From Arthrobacter sp. Hiyo4 (GTDB lineage Bacteria > Actinomycetota > Actinomycetes > Actinomycetales > Micrococcaceae), in the NCBI GenBank assembly GCA_002370555.1, contig AP014718.1, positions 1,922,001 through 1,986,000 of the forward strand: 64,000 bases of DNA, written 5' to 3'. Positions 44,046-54,439 of this stretch are shown one piece after another. Under the pieces are notes generated by a model. It made no database searches and was not told the origin of the DNA. It was given only the letters and a program-made list of their open reading frames with translations. A program made the position numbers and the translations under genes. Within the stretch, counting starts at the first letter, position 1; every line of letters begins with the position of its first letter.

Positions 44046-46054
44046 CTAGCTGGTCCGGTTACGGACGGCTTCCGTGATCCGCTTGACGGCCTCGGCCACC
44101 GGCACGCCGTTGTCCTGGCTCCCGTCACGGAAGCGGAAGGACACCGCGCCCGCCTCGGCGTCGTCGCCGCCGGCGATCAGGACAAACGGGATCTTGTCCT
44201 TGCTGGCGGTGCGGATCTTCTTGGGGAACCTGTCCGAGGAGGTATCCACCTCGGCGCGGATGCCCGCAGCCTTGAGCTGGTCAACGACGTCGAACATGTA
44301 TTCGTTGAACGTTTCGGCCACCGGGATGCCCACCACCTGCACGGGGGAAAGCCACGCAGGGAACGCGCCGGCATAGTGCTCGGTGAGCACACCCATGAAC
44401 CGCTCGATGGAACCGAAGAGCGCACGGTGGATCATCACAGGACGCTGGCGCGTGCCGTCGGCTGCCTGGAATTCCAGCTCGAAGCGTTCCGGGAGGTTGA
44501 AGTCCAGCTGGATGGTGGACATCTGCCAGGTTCGCCCGAGTGCATCCTTGGTCTGGACGGAGATCTTCGGGCCGTAGAAGGCCGCGCCGCCCGGATCCGC
44601 GACGAGTTCCAGGCCGGATTCCTCAGCAACTTCGGCGAGTGTCCGGGTGGCTTCTTCCCAGGCTGCGTCTTCGCCGACGTACTTCTCCGGGTCCTTGGTG
44701 GACAGCTCCAGATAGAAGTCGTTCAGGCCGTAGTCCTTCAGCAGGTCGATCACGAACTTCAGGGTCTTGGTGAGTTCGTCCTTCATCTGCTCGCGGGTGC
44801 AGTAGATGTGGGCGTCGTCCTGTGTCATGCCACGGACCCGGGTCAGTCCGTGTACCACGCCGGACTTTTCGTACCGGTACACCGAGCCGAATTCGAAGAG
44901 ACGCAGGGGCAGTTCGCGGTAGGACCGTCCACGCGAGCGGAAGATCAGGTTGTGCATGGGGCAGTTCATCGGCTTCAGGTAGTAGTCCTGGCCGGGCTTT
45001 CGCACGGTGCCGTCCTCGTTGAGTTCCGCGTCCACGTGCATGGCCGGGAACATGCCTTCCTTGTACCAGTCCAGGTGGCCTGAGACTTCGTACAGGTGTC
45101 CCTTGGTGATGTGGGCGTGTAGACGAACTCGTAGCCGGCGTCGACGTGGCGCTGGCGGGAGTAGTCCTCCATCTCCTTGCGGATAATGCCGCCCTTGGGG
45201 TGGAACACCGGCAGGCCGGAGCCCAGCTCGTCAGGGAAGGAGAACAGGTCAAGTTCGACGCCGAGCTTGCGGTGGTCGCGCCGCTCAGCCTCGGCGATGC
45301 GCTCCTGGTAGGCCTTGAGCGCGTCCTTGGTGGGCCAGGCGGTGCCGTAGATGCGCTGCAGCTGCTGGTTCTTCTGGTTGCCCAGCCAGTACGCGGAGGA
45401 GGACCGGGTCAGGGCAAAGGCGTTGGAAATGAGCTTGGTGTTGGGCAGGTGCGGGCCGCGGCAGAGGTCGCACCAGACCGTGGTGCCCTCTTTGCGCTCG
45501 ACATTGTTGTAGATGGTGATGTCGCCGGCACCGACCTCGACGTTGACGCCCTCGCCGGCTTCGGCGGCGTTGTTCTTCTTGCCCAGGAGTTCGAGCTTGT
45601 AGGGCTCGTTCTTCATGGCCTCACGGGCCTCGTCCTCGCTGACCACGCGGCGGACGAACTTCTGGTTCTGGTTGACGATCTTGAGCATCATCTTCTCGAG
45701 GGTCTTGAGGTCCTCGGGGGTGAACGGTTCTGCGACGTCGAAGTCGAAGTAGAAGCCGTCGGTGATGTACGGTCCAATGCCCAGCTTGGCGTCCGGGCGC
45801 AGCTGCTGCACGGCCTGGGCCATAACGTGGGCGGTGGAGTGGCGGAGGACGTCCAGGCCGTCCGGGGAATCGATGGTGACGCCCTCGATCTCGGCGCCCT
45901 CGGGCAGCTCCTGGTCCAGGTCCTTCAACTCGCCGTTGACGCGGGCAACAACAACATCGCGGCGCTCAAAGAAGAGTTCCGCACCGGTTGTCCCGGTAGT
46001 CACCTTGGTCTCTTCGCCATCGACGATGAGGGTGATCTGCTGGGCATCTGACAC
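44046..46054 (-). CDS. thrS: Threonyl-tRNA synthetase, frameshifted once
   Basis: About 669 residues with TGS ([20 protein letters not shown]), the editing domain with [14 protein letters not shown] and [13 protein letters not shown], and the class II core ([55 protein letters not shown]) plus anticodon-binding domain ([17 protein letters not shown]). One break at about 45110-45120 (TPTSP to [20 protein letters not shown]). ATG at 46054. The 116 bp upstream to dnaE2 show no T-box structure. Confidence 0.96.
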
Positions 46055-46170
46055 GGGTGTCTCCTATTCAAAGTTTTAGGCTTCATAGCTTGCGGCGTAC
46101 GGGGACCACAGCCAGCCATCGTCAATGCTATCGGTTTCCCGGGAGGCCGACCAACGGGACCCGCGGCCTC

Positions 46171-49100
46171 TCAGCCGCCCATTCCGGTAATCGCCAGGCT
46201 TCGGCTGATCCCGTCCAAAGGATGCGGCACATCGGTGCGCTCCACCCGATCCGCCGCGAACGGCAGGGATTCCACCCGGCTCAGGTCCCAGGCCATGCTG
46301 GCGCTCAGGCTGATTCCCCGGGGACCTGTTCGCCGGGTGGTGCCCCGGATCAGCAGCAGCCTGGTGCCGAACAGCAGCAGACCCGCCTGTTCCTGGGCTT
46401 CATGGAAGAACACGGAGTCGACGCAGCCGGTGCCGTCGTCGATGCTGATGAACACCACCCGCCGGCCGCCGCGCATGGGCGGTGTCTGGGTGGCGATGCG
46501 CACCCCGGCCACCAGCACCTCGGTGTTGTTGCGCAGGCTCAACAGTTTGTCTGCAGTGGTGACCCCCAGCCGGTCCAGCATGGGCCGGTGGCTGTCCATC
46601 AGGTGCCCGCTGACATCTATGGCCATCAGGTCCAGTTCTGCCCGGACGTTTTCCACCAGGGTGGGCGCGGGAAGCCCGGGCTTGACGTTCCGCAGCTCCA
46701 CGTCCCCAGCGGCAGGGACAGCTGCCCGTCCATGATGTCGAGGCCCTTCCGGGTACCGCCCGCGGCCTGGAGCTGCTGCAGGTGCTGGACGAGGTCTGCG
46801 CGGTTGGCGGCGCCTCCCGATTCACGGTGCAGGGAGTCAAAGGCACCCAGCTGGGCGAGCCTTTTGATGCTTGGCTTGCTCAGCCTGGACCGGGCACGGA
46901 GGTCAGCCAGGGAGTCGTAGGGCTGGCCGGCGACAATCCGCTTGAGCTCGGTCCCGGACAGGCCATAGATTCCGTTAAGGCTCAGCCTGATCCCCAGCTT
47001 GCCGGCGTCCGGCCCGTCCGTCACCCGTTCCACCCGGTACTCGGCCTGGCTGCGGTTGATGTCCAGCGCCAGGATGGGGATGCCCAGCCGGCGGGCCTCG
47101 GCCACCAGCAGCCGTTTGGGGTACATGCCGGGGTCGTGCTCCCACAGCCCGGCCAGGAAAGCCTCGGGGTGGTGCGTCTTGAGCCAGGCGGACTGGTAGG
47201 TGGGGACGGCAAATGCCGCACCGTGCGCCTTGCAGAAGCCGAAGCTGCCAAAGGCTTTCAGGGTCCCCAGACCTTGTCCACCACTTCCGGGGAGTACCCC
47301 TTGATCCGGGCTTCCCGGCGGAAGAACTCTTCCACTTTCAGCTCGTGGACCTCGTTGCCGAGCGCCCGGCGGAACTCATCCGCGCGCGCCAGGCCGCAGC
47401 CGGTCATCACGTGGAAGGTTTTCAGGATCTGTTCATGGAAAACAGTGACGCCATGGGTTTCCTGCAGCACGGGTTTCAGGTCCGGGTGCGGGTAGACCTC
47501 CGGCGCGAAGCCGTGCCGGTGCTCCAGGAAGGGCCGCACCATGTCCGATTTCATCGGGCCGGCCGGAACAGCGAAATGTCGATGATGAGGTCATTGAACT
47601 CACGCGGTGCCAGCTTGCCGATCAGCTCCCGCTGACCGGGTGACTCGATCTGGAAGCAGCCCAGGGTGTGGGTGCTGCGGATCAGTTCGTAGGTTGGTTC
47701 ATCATCCAGCGGCACGGCGTTGAGGTCGATGTGGCCGTTCTCGGCGATGTAGTCCGGCCCGGTCCCGTCAGGACCTGCCGGGTGGGCCCCTGCCGCCACC
47801 ACCTCCGCTTTGGAAGGATGGATCCTGATGACTTCCCGGACGGCAAACGCCATGGCGCTCTGCATTCTGACCCCCAGGACATCAAGCTTGAGCATGCCCA
47901 TGGGATCCATGTCATGTTTATCGAACTGGCTCATGGGCAGCCCCAGCCCGCTGGGCTGCACCGGGGTCCGGTCGAGCAGTGTGGCATCGCCCAGGATCAC
48001 CCCGCAGGGATGCATGGAAATATGGCGGGGCAGGCGATCCAGCCGTTCCGTAAGGTCCACCAGCAGGTCAAGCTGCTGGTTTTCGGCGAAGTCCCGTTGC
48101 TCCACCCGGCCGGCGAACTCCCGCAGTTCAGGTTTCTCAACCAGCGCCTCACGGAATTTCCGGGCCGAAAAACGCCACAGCTGCTTGGCGATCTCACCGA
48201 CGTCGTCATCGTCCATCCCCAGGGCCATCCCGGCGTCGCGGACGGCACCGCGGGCGCGGTACCCGTTCTGCATGCTCATCAGCGTGACGCGCTCGGAACC
48301 GAAGCGGTCAAAGATCCGCCGGTACACGTTGTGCCGTTCGGCGCTTTCGACGTCGATGTCGATGTCCGGCAACGTGGCCCGGTCCCGGGACAGGAAGCGT
48401 TCGAAGATCAGGTCGTGTTGCAGGGGGTCCACCTGGCTGACATCAATCAGGTAGTTGACCAGGCTGGAGGCCCCGGAACCGCGGGCGGCTGCCCTGACCC
48501 CCATGTCCATGATCATCCGGGAGACCTCCGCGACTGTGAGGAAATAGGAGGAAAACCCGAGGTTCCTGATGATTCCCAGCTCGTGCTCCAGCCGCGAGCG
48601 CATGTCCTTGTGGGCTGAGCCTGATATTCCGGGGAACCGCCTGCTGATCCCTGCCTCACAGCGCTGCACCAGTTCATCGTGCGGGTCCTGGCTGATGCCA
48701 ATGACCGATGCCTCGGGGACCACCGGCTGCTTCCAGCCCATGTCAGTCACCGGGTCAATCCGGCAGAAGTCGGCGAGCGCCTCGGTCTGTGCCATCAGCT
48801 GCTTGAGGTCCGCTGCGCCATACCCTGCGGCGCAGATGATTTCCTTGCCGAGCTGAAGCATCTGCGCTGATGATTTCAGCCAGGCCTGTCCGTTGGGCTG
48901 GAGCAGCGGTTCGGCTGCGAGTTCGGGGAGCGACTTCAGCGTCCGGGCGGAGTCGAGCACGTCAGCTGTGGCGGCCCCGTCCTCCGCGCAGTAGCGGACC
49001 GCGTTGGTGAGCACGGCCGGTACGTGGTGCTCTTCCGCGAGTTTGAGCATTCGTACTGCGTGGGCGGTGCTCAGGGGCGTTCCGGGGCAGTGAGCTGGGA

Positions 49101-49653
49101 AACGACTTCCGCCACCAGGGTTCTTGGGGGCATGGCGTCCAGCCAGCTTTTGAAAAGGGTGCGCGGACGGAGGTAGCGCCGGCCGCTCATGGCCCGTCCG
49201 ACGTCGGAATCCGGGCCGATCAGGATTGTCAGGACCGGTTTCAGGGTTTTGGGGTCGAGCGTGCGGGAGGCGAGTTCGGCGCGGGTGACCGCCACGGGCA
49301 CCGCTCCCCGGCTTTGCCGGAGGTGCGGGCATGGGCATCGGACACCAGCCGGCACAATGCGCGGTAGCCCGCCCCGTTGTTGTGGCCGCGGGCGAGCACC
49401 ACTACCCTGCCGGCGAGCTGGGTGCGGTGGTCGCCGTCGTCGTCGAAAACCGCAAGGTCCACCCCCACGATGGGGTCGATGCCGGCTTCCATGCAGGCTT
49501 TGAGGTGTTTGATGGTGCCGTAGAGGCCGTCCCGGTCCGTGCAGGCGAGAGCGGTTGCGCCGTCCGCGGCGGCAACCTGGGCCAGTTCGTCGGCCAGGCA
49601 ACGCCATAGTGTGCGCTGAAGGCCGTGGAAACGTGAAGGTGGGAGAAGCTCAT
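46171..49653 (-). CDS. dnaE2: Error-prone DNA polymerase DnaE2 (ImuC), frameshifted
   Basis: About 1,160 residues, typical of DnaE2. PHP domain opens MSFSHLHVSTAFSAHYGV with GVDLAVFDDDGDHRTQLAGR; the polymerase core shows GSGASSLVNYLIDVSQVDPL and the catalytic acids in LPDIDIDVESAERHNVYRR; GYSPEVVDKVWG/AHGAAFAVPTYQSAWLKT and the C-terminal OB fold (VVFISIDDGTGCVDSVFFHE) follow. Breaks at about 49600, 49320, 49085, 47560, 47262 and 46705. ATG at 49651-49653 overlaps the DUF6504 stop (ATGA). It performs mutagenic translesion synthesis with ImuA'/ImuB, which are not adjacent here. The LexA box upstream makes it SOS-inducible. Confidence 0.93.
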
Positions 49654-49985
49654 GCTGTTTGTGGCCGGAGGGCGTCGTGGATCCGCAGGAGCCTCCAGCG
49701 ACCGCTGCCGGTATGCCGGCTCAGGTCCAGGGTGAGCGGCTCTCCTGCATCCCGGGGGCCGGCACTCCGCGGGTCCGCCTGCACTTGGACGCGCCAGATT
49801 TCGTGGTCCACCAGCCCCGGCCCGCTGCCGAGCGGCGCACGGCGTTCCTCGGCCCACCACTGCCGGCGTTCATACCACCGGACGGGCTCGGCGCACACCG
49901 TGTAGTGCCGTCCGGCCCACTGGAGGTTCAGCGGCTGGCCGGCGGGGGTGCAGACGACGTCCACGGACTCGCTGAACATACCCAT
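49650..49985 (-). CDS. DUF6504 family protein
   Basis: 111 residues. MGMFSESVDVVCTPAGQPLN opens, then WAGRHYTVCAEPVRWYERRQ and the end TGSGRWRLLRIHDALRPQTA; Trp/Arg-rich. Proteins of this family are usually encoded between imuB and dnaE2, or as the tail of ImuB, in Micrococcaceae, so a role in the mutasome is inferred. I choose ATG at 49983-49985; the frame opens upstream to 50090 but that would cover the LexA box. Stop TGA overlaps the dnaE2 start. Confidence 0.75.
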   Translation of the reverse strand: MGMFSESVDVVCTPAGQPLNLQWAGRHYTVCAEPVRWYERRQWWAEERRAPLGSGPGLVDHEIWRVQVQADPRSAGPRDAGEPLTLDLSRHTGSGRWRLLRIHDALRPQTA

Positions 49986-50043
49986 GGGCGCCTCCCGGAA
50001 CTGAACGGAGCTGATGCAAACTGCTGATGCAAAAGCAATGTAT

Positions 50044-50059
50044 TCGAATACATGTTCGA
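50044..50059 (-). promoter_or_regulatory. LexA box (SOS operator) for DUF6504-dnaE2
   Basis: TCGAATACATGTTCGA, a 16-bp site with one mismatch to the actinobacterial consensus TCGAAC-N4-GTTCGA, about 60-75 bp upstream of the DUF6504 start. It explains DNA-damage induction of the polymerase. Confidence 0.85.
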
Positions 50060-50139
50060 ATACCTTGAGTCTACGACGACGCTCCGACAAAACCTAGACA
50101 GGGGTGGACGGACGGGCATCAGGGAGGCAGGATTGTGGC

Positions 50140-50529
50140 ATGAGCACCAATGACGCACTCCTCAAGCACGTAAGCATCAAGGCCCAGGACGAAAAGCTCG
50201 TGGCAACCTTTGATATCGACGGCAACATACCGGGGGCAGGTGCGTACGTAGTGGGACTGGTGGCGGCGAGCCCTGATTACTCATCACAAAGACGCTTGGG
50301 CATTGAGTTCATGAACGGGGAGGCCATTGCCTTCTACTCGTTCAGCCATGACCAAAGCGCCGAGGAAAACTATGACCTTGGCGGCGTCACGCACTCGGGC
50401 AGCACCATCACCGGCAACTTCCCCGTCGCGGCTGTCCATGGCCTGGGCAAGGGCCACATCATGTCGGCCTTCAGCGAGGCTGACGGCCGGGAGTTCCAGT
50501 CGGGCGTCGCCGTCGACGAAGCGCTCTGA
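50140..50529 (+). CDS. Conserved hypothetical protein, small and soluble
   Basis: 129 residues, ATG at 50140 after AGGGAGG at about 12 nt. No domain is recognised. The sequence (KHVSIKAQDEKLVATFDIDG, AYVVGLVAASPDYSSQRRLG, HSGSTITGNFPVAAVHGLG) alternates short hydrophobic and polar stretches typical of a beta-sandwich; no signal peptide or membrane helix. It is divergent from the SOS-controlled DUF6504-dnaE2 unit, 155 bp away. Its last codons, reading V-D-E-A-L, resemble the 16-bp repeat unit that follows. Confidence 0.6.
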   Translation: MSTNDALLKHVSIKAQDEKLVATFDIDGNIPGAGAYVVGLVAASPDYSSQRRLGIEFMNGEAIAFYSFSHDQSAEENYDLGGVTHSGSTITGNFPVAAVHGLGKGHIMSAFSEADGREFQSGVAVDEAL

Positions 50530-50609
50530 GTCGACGAAACGCTAGGTCGACGAAACGCTAGGTCGACGAAACGCTAGGTCGACGAAACGCTAGGTCGACG
50601 AAACGCTCC
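50512..50609. repeat. Tandem 16-bp repeat at the 3' end of the 50140 gene
   Basis: Unit GTCGACGAAACGCTAG occurs five times without spacers from 50530 (starts 50530, 50546, 50562, 50578, 50594; the last has CC instead of AG at its end). The gene's last bases, GTCGACGAAGCGCTCT at 50512-50527, are a sixth, diverged copy 18 bp before. The array therefore looks like a run of copies of the coding 3' end. Confidence 0.9.
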
Positions 50610-50666
50610 AGGGAACACCGAGGCAGGTGCTGCCGGGACCCTGTCCGGACAGCATCTGCGGCAGCG

Positions 50667-50986
50667 TCAGCTGCTTTCTCTGTGGACCTTCATTTCGAGT
50701 TTAATGAACCCCGAGATCATGGCCCGGTAAGTTGATTCCACAATGTCCGGATCAATGTCCTTCTTTTCCGCGGCGGCCCGGACATGCTCGATCACCCGTT
50801 CCACCCGGCCGGGGCGCGGACTTCAGCGTCGTCCCCCTTGAGGGTTCCGGCGATCCGGATCAAGCGTTCACGCCGCGCAATGAGGGTGACAATCTGCTCG
50901 TCAACTTCGTCTACGGCAATCCGAACGGCAGCGAGCTGTTCCTTGTCGGCCAAAGCGTCCCTATCGTTTCCTTGAATTGTTGCCAT
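50667..50986 (-). CDS. Chorismate mutase (AroQ type), frameshifted once
   Basis: About 106 residues, all helical. KEQLAAVRIAVDEVDEQIVTL and IARRERLIRIAGTLKG make the first helix with the catalytic Arg and Lys; a break at about 50810 joins VERVIEHVRAAAEKKDIDP and TYRAMISGFIKLEMKVHRE. Converts chorismate to prephenate for Phe/Tyr. ATG at 50984-50986, only 19 bp from the divergent VOC start. TACTGT at 50993-50998 (minus-strand reading), 6 nt before ATG, could be a -10 box of a leaderless transcript. Confidence 0.85.
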
Positions 50987-51005
50987 CTTCTGACAGTATC
51001 GAAGC

Positions 51006-51428
51006 ATGCAGCCCAGAGTCGACTTCATCTCACTAGGCGTTCGCAGTGTTGACGCCTCCCGCCGGTTCTACGCGGAGGGCCTCGGCTGGCCTGTCCACCG
51101 CGAGTTTCCCGGTGATGTGGTGTTCATCCAGATCAACCACGGACTCATCCTTTCCCTGTGGGACGCCGCCCAGATGCACGCCGAAGCGGGGGTAGGTGTC
51201 CCCGGCCCGGTCCCCTGCATCACGCTCAGCCACAACCTGCCCAGCACCGAGGCGGTGGATCGGGTCATGGCGGAAGCGGCATCGGCCGGGGCCACTATCG
51301 TCGCCGCGCCGGTCACCCAGCCCTGGGGCGGGTACAGCGGCTATTTCGCCGATCCGGACGGCTTCCGCTGGGAAGTTGCCTACAACCCCACGTGGACAGT
51401 GGACGACGCCGGCAAGGTCACCGTTTAG
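51006..51428 (+). CDS. VOC-family (glyoxalase-fold) protein
   Basis: Intact 140 residues. Two beta-alpha-beta-beta-beta units: RVDFISLGVRSVDASRRFYA / GDVVFIQINHGLILSLWD and CITLSHNLPSTEAVDRVMAE / GGYSGYFADPDGFRWEVAYN. The closing FADPDGFRWEVAYN is a classical VOC ending, with Glu as a potential metal ligand. Substrate unknown: could be a lactoylglutathione-lyase-like or a resistance protein. Starts 19 bp from chorismate mutase. Confidence 0.85.
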   Translation: MQPRVDFISLGVRSVDASRRFYAEGLGWPVHREFPGDVVFIQINHGLILSLWDAAQMHAEAGVGVPGPVPCITLSHNLPSTEAVDRVMAEAASAGATIVAAPVTQPWGGYSGYFADPDGFRWEVAYNPTWTVDDAGKVTV

Positions 51429-51452
51429 GGGCATGCCGCCTCGAGTGCCGGT

Positions 51453-52201
51453 TTAGAACAAGGCTTCCACCGGCCGGATCAGTTCCGGGAATTGTTGCGT
51501 ACGTTGCCCACCTCGGTACCGACCGAATCCACATGCCAGTCTGCCGCGACGTCCAACACGCGTGCCCGGACCAGGTCCACGAGGAAGGCGGCGTCATCGA
51601 TCTGCGGATCCAGCCACGACGCCATCGTGGCCCGGTCCATGGGCAGCGGCACGCGGTCATGCAGGGCAGTCAGCTTGCCGAAGATTGTGGACTCGGCGCC
51701 GGGCGGCGGCGTATCTGCCGTCAGGATGGACGTGGAAAGCATCCACCGTCCGGGATCGCCTTCGGCCTTGGACGGATCCTTCCACCACTCATACAGGCCG
51801 GCGAACACCAGCCCGCTGCCTTGGCCCGGATGGACGTAGTAGGGCTGTTTGGCTTTGCCGGTACCCTGCTTCCATTCGTAGTACCCGTCCGCCGGGACGG
51901 CGCAGCGACGCGACTTCACGGCCTTGCGGAAGGCCGGCTTCTCCAGCACAGTCTCGCTCCGTGCGTTGATCATCTTGGGGCCGATGCCCGGATCCTTCGC
52001 CCAGGACGGCACCAGGCCCCAGCGGGCCACATGCAGCTGCCGCACAGGGTCGTCATCGATCAGCCGTTCCAGGACGATCGGGACAGCGTCGGTGGGCGCC
52101 ACGTTCCAGGACGGGGGAAGATGCACTTCCTCCTCGAGCTGGGCATCAAAGTCGGCCAGCAAATCGCCCACGGCCCGTGCCATCACATAGCGTCCACACA
52201 T
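51453..52201 (-). CDS. yedK: SOS-response-associated peptidase YedK/HMCES (SRAP), frameshifted at the end
   Basis: Covalently protects abasic sites in single-stranded DNA. The nucleophilic Cys2 is in MCGRYVMA (start at 52201); the active-site Asn is in PPSWNVAPTDAVPIV, followed by WGLVPSWAKDP, NARSETVLEKPAF, CAVPADGYYEW (catalytic Glu) and LTALHDRVPLPM (catalytic His). The frame ends at 51479, but loss of one C in a CCCC run at about 51488 hides the usual ending N-S-P-E-L-I-R-P and a TAA at 51453-51455. About 249 residues. Confidence 0.92.
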
Positions 52202-52330
52202 GGCTCCAGCATGCCATCAGCGTTATCTACTGTCACCCGGCACTGCATCCGCCGGGCCGGCTCGGGGAATAGCCCGCCCCGGGTTACCGTTGACGGGAAC
52301 GAACCCCCTCAACCATTTCAGGAGAGCTCC

Positions 52331-52588
52331 GTGGACTTTACCCCCGAGAACGGCACCATCACCATGTTTTCCACCACCTGGTGCGGCTACTGCAACCGGC
52401 TGAAGAAGCAGCTGGACGCGCAGGGCATCGGATACAGGGAAATCAACATCGAAGAGGTGGAGGGCACAGCCGACCTCGTGGAGAAGCTCAACGGCGGCAA
52501 CCGCACCGTCCCCACCGTGCTCTTCCCGGACGGCACCGCCGCCACCAACCCTTCCGCTGCCGAGGTAATGAGCCGCCTCGCAGCCTGA
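52331..52588 (+). CDS. Mycoredoxin-type glutaredoxin
   Basis: 85 residues, thioredoxin fold. [20 protein letters not shown] holds the redox motif [16 protein letters not shown] contains the cis-Pro. Mycoredoxins reduce protein-mycothiol mixed disulfides in actinobacteria. GTG at 52331, 6 nt after AGGAG. A hairpin terminator follows. Its neighbour is the mycothiol-dependent formaldehyde dehydrogenase, so mycothiol chemistry is clustered here. Confidence 0.88.
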   Translation: MDFTPENGTITMFSTTWCGYCNRLKKQLDAQGIGYREINIEEVEGTADLVEKLNGGNRTVPTVLFPDGTAATNPSAAEVMSRLAA

Positions 52589-52609
52589 CCACGCCAGCTT
52601 ATGTGGTAA

Positions 52610-52647
52610 ACAGAACGGGACCAACATCCGTGTTGGTCCCGTTCTGT
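52610..52647. terminator. Hairpin terminator after the mycoredoxin gene
   Basis: Perfect 17-bp arms ACAGAACGGGACCAACA / TGTTGGTCCCGTTCTGT with loop TCCG, 21 nt after the stop, followed by TCTATC. Confidence 0.9.
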
Positions 52648-52671
52648 CTATCTGCATTGAGGGAGCCTTTC

Positions 52672-53756
52672 GTGGTCCATAAAGTCAAAGGTGTCGTAGC
52701 CCGCTCCAAGGGCGCCCCGGTCACTCTGGAGACCATCCTGGTCCCGGATCCGGGGCCCGGCGAGGCCCTGGTGGACATCATCACCAGCGGCGTCTGCCAC
52801 ACCGACCTTCACTACAAGCTGGGCGGCATCAGCGATGACTTCCCGTTCCTCCTGGGCCACGAGGCCACCGGAGTGGTCAGCGCCGTGGGCCCGACGTTAC
52901 GGACGTCGCCCCGGGCGACCGCGTGGTGCTCAACTGGCGGGCCGTCTGCGGCAACTGCCGCGCGTGCAACCGAGGCCAGGCACAGTACTGCTTCAACACC
53001 CACACCGCCACCCAGAAGATGACGCTCGAGGACGGCACCGAACTGTCCGCAGCCCTGGGCATCGGAGCGTTCATCGAAAAGACCCTCGTGGCCGCCGGCC
53101 AGTGCACCAAGGTGGATCCCGACGCCGATGCTGCCGCCATCGGCCTGCTCGGCTGCGGCGTCATGGCCGGACTGGGCGCCGCCATCAACACCGGGGGCGT
53201 CAAGCGCGGTGATACGGTCGCCGTCATCGGCTGCGGCGGTGTGGGCGTGGCCGCCATCGCCGGCGCCGCGCTCGCCGGCGCCACCACCATCATCGCCGTC
53301 GACATCGACGCGAAAAAGCTGGCGCACGCCAAGGAACTTGGCGCCACCCACACCGTGGACTCCTCCGCGACGGACCCTGTGGAGAAAATCCGGGAACTCA
53401 CCGACGGCTTCGGCGCAGACGTGGTGATTGACGCCGTCGGCCGCCCCGAAACCTACAAGCAGGCGTTCTACGCGCGCGATCTCGCCGGCACCGTGGTGCT
53501 GGTGGGCGTCCCCACGCCGGAGATGACCCTGGAGCTGCCCCTGCTGGATGTCTTTGGCCGCGGCGGCTCGCTGAAGTCCTCCTGGTACGGTGACTGCCTG
53601 CCGTCCCGGGACTTCCCCATGCTGATCAGCCTGTACAAGCAGGGCAAGCTGGACCTGGATGCCTTCGTGACCGAGCGGATCACCATTGACCAGGTGGAGG
53701 AAGCGTTTGAGAAGATGCACACCGGTTCCGTGCTGCGTTCGGTGGTGGAACTGTGA
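52672..53756 (+). CDS. mscR: S-(hydroxymethyl)mycothiol dehydrogenase, frameshifted once
   Basis: Zinc-dependent medium-chain dehydrogenase of about 362 residues. [15 protein letters not shown] holds the catalytic zinc Cys; [12 protein letters not shown] follows; a break at about 52900 leads to [20 protein letters not shown] (structural zinc Cys cluster), and [19 protein letters not shown] is the Rossmann loop with [11 protein letters not shown]. It oxidises S-hydroxymethyl-mycothiol (formaldehyde adduct) and MSNO. GTG at 52672 with GAGGGAG. The pairing with the next metallo-hydrolase gene matches Rv2259-Rv2260. Confidence 0.92.
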
Positions 53757-54439
53757 GCCTCCGGATCGAGCGGCTCGTCACGTCCGGGACATTCTCGCTC
53801 GACGGCGGCACATGGGATGTGGATAACAACGTCTGGATCGTGGGCAACGATGAGGAATGCGTGGTAATCGACCCCGCGCACGACGCCAAGGCCATTGCCG
53901 CCGCCGTGGGTGGCCGGAAGCTCAAGGCGATCCTGCTGACCCACGGCCATGACGACCACATCCGTTCAGTAGGTGACTTCTGGGACCTCGCCCAGGCCCC
54001 GATCCACCTCCACCGGGACGACTGGATGCTGTGGCACAGCGTCTACCCTGACGTGGAACCCGACGTCGCCATCAAGCACGGCGACGTCATTGAGGTGGCG
54101 GGGCCAGCCTGACGGCCCTGCACACCCCGGGCACTCGCCGGGCTCGGTATCCTTCCATCTCCCTGACGGGCCCAACGGCGAAGGCTCGCTCTTCAGCGGC
54201 GACACCCTGTTCCAGGGCGGCCCGGCGCCACGGGCAGGTCCTACAGCGACTTCCCCACCATCATCGAGTCGATCCGGACGTGGCTGCTGCCGCTCTCGGC
54301 CGAAACGGTGGTCCGGACCGGCCACGGCGACAGTACCACCATCGGCGCCGAGGCTCCGCACCTGGACGAGTGGATCGCAAGGGCCACTAACGGCCCGGCA
54401 AGCGCGGGCTACGCCTCCCGAGTATCCAAACCTGCATAG
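53753..54439 (+). CDS. MBL-fold metallo-hydrolase, partner of mscR, frameshifted
   Basis: About 229 residues. The metal-binding motif THGHDDH and downstream [27 protein letters not shown] and the final His in [13 protein letters not shown] are present; breaks at about 54105 and 54225. GTG overlaps the mscR TGA (GTGA, 53753-53756), implying coupled translation. Probably releases formate from S-formyl-mycothiol, as proposed for the mycobacterial partner gene; this is inference from context. Its 3' end overlaps the convergent lipoate-ligase-like gene. Confidence 0.85.

Noticed and set aside
50530..50609. 16-bp repeat array as a CRISPR
   Set aside because: The units are contiguous with no spacers and no cas genes are near; it is a simple tandem duplication.
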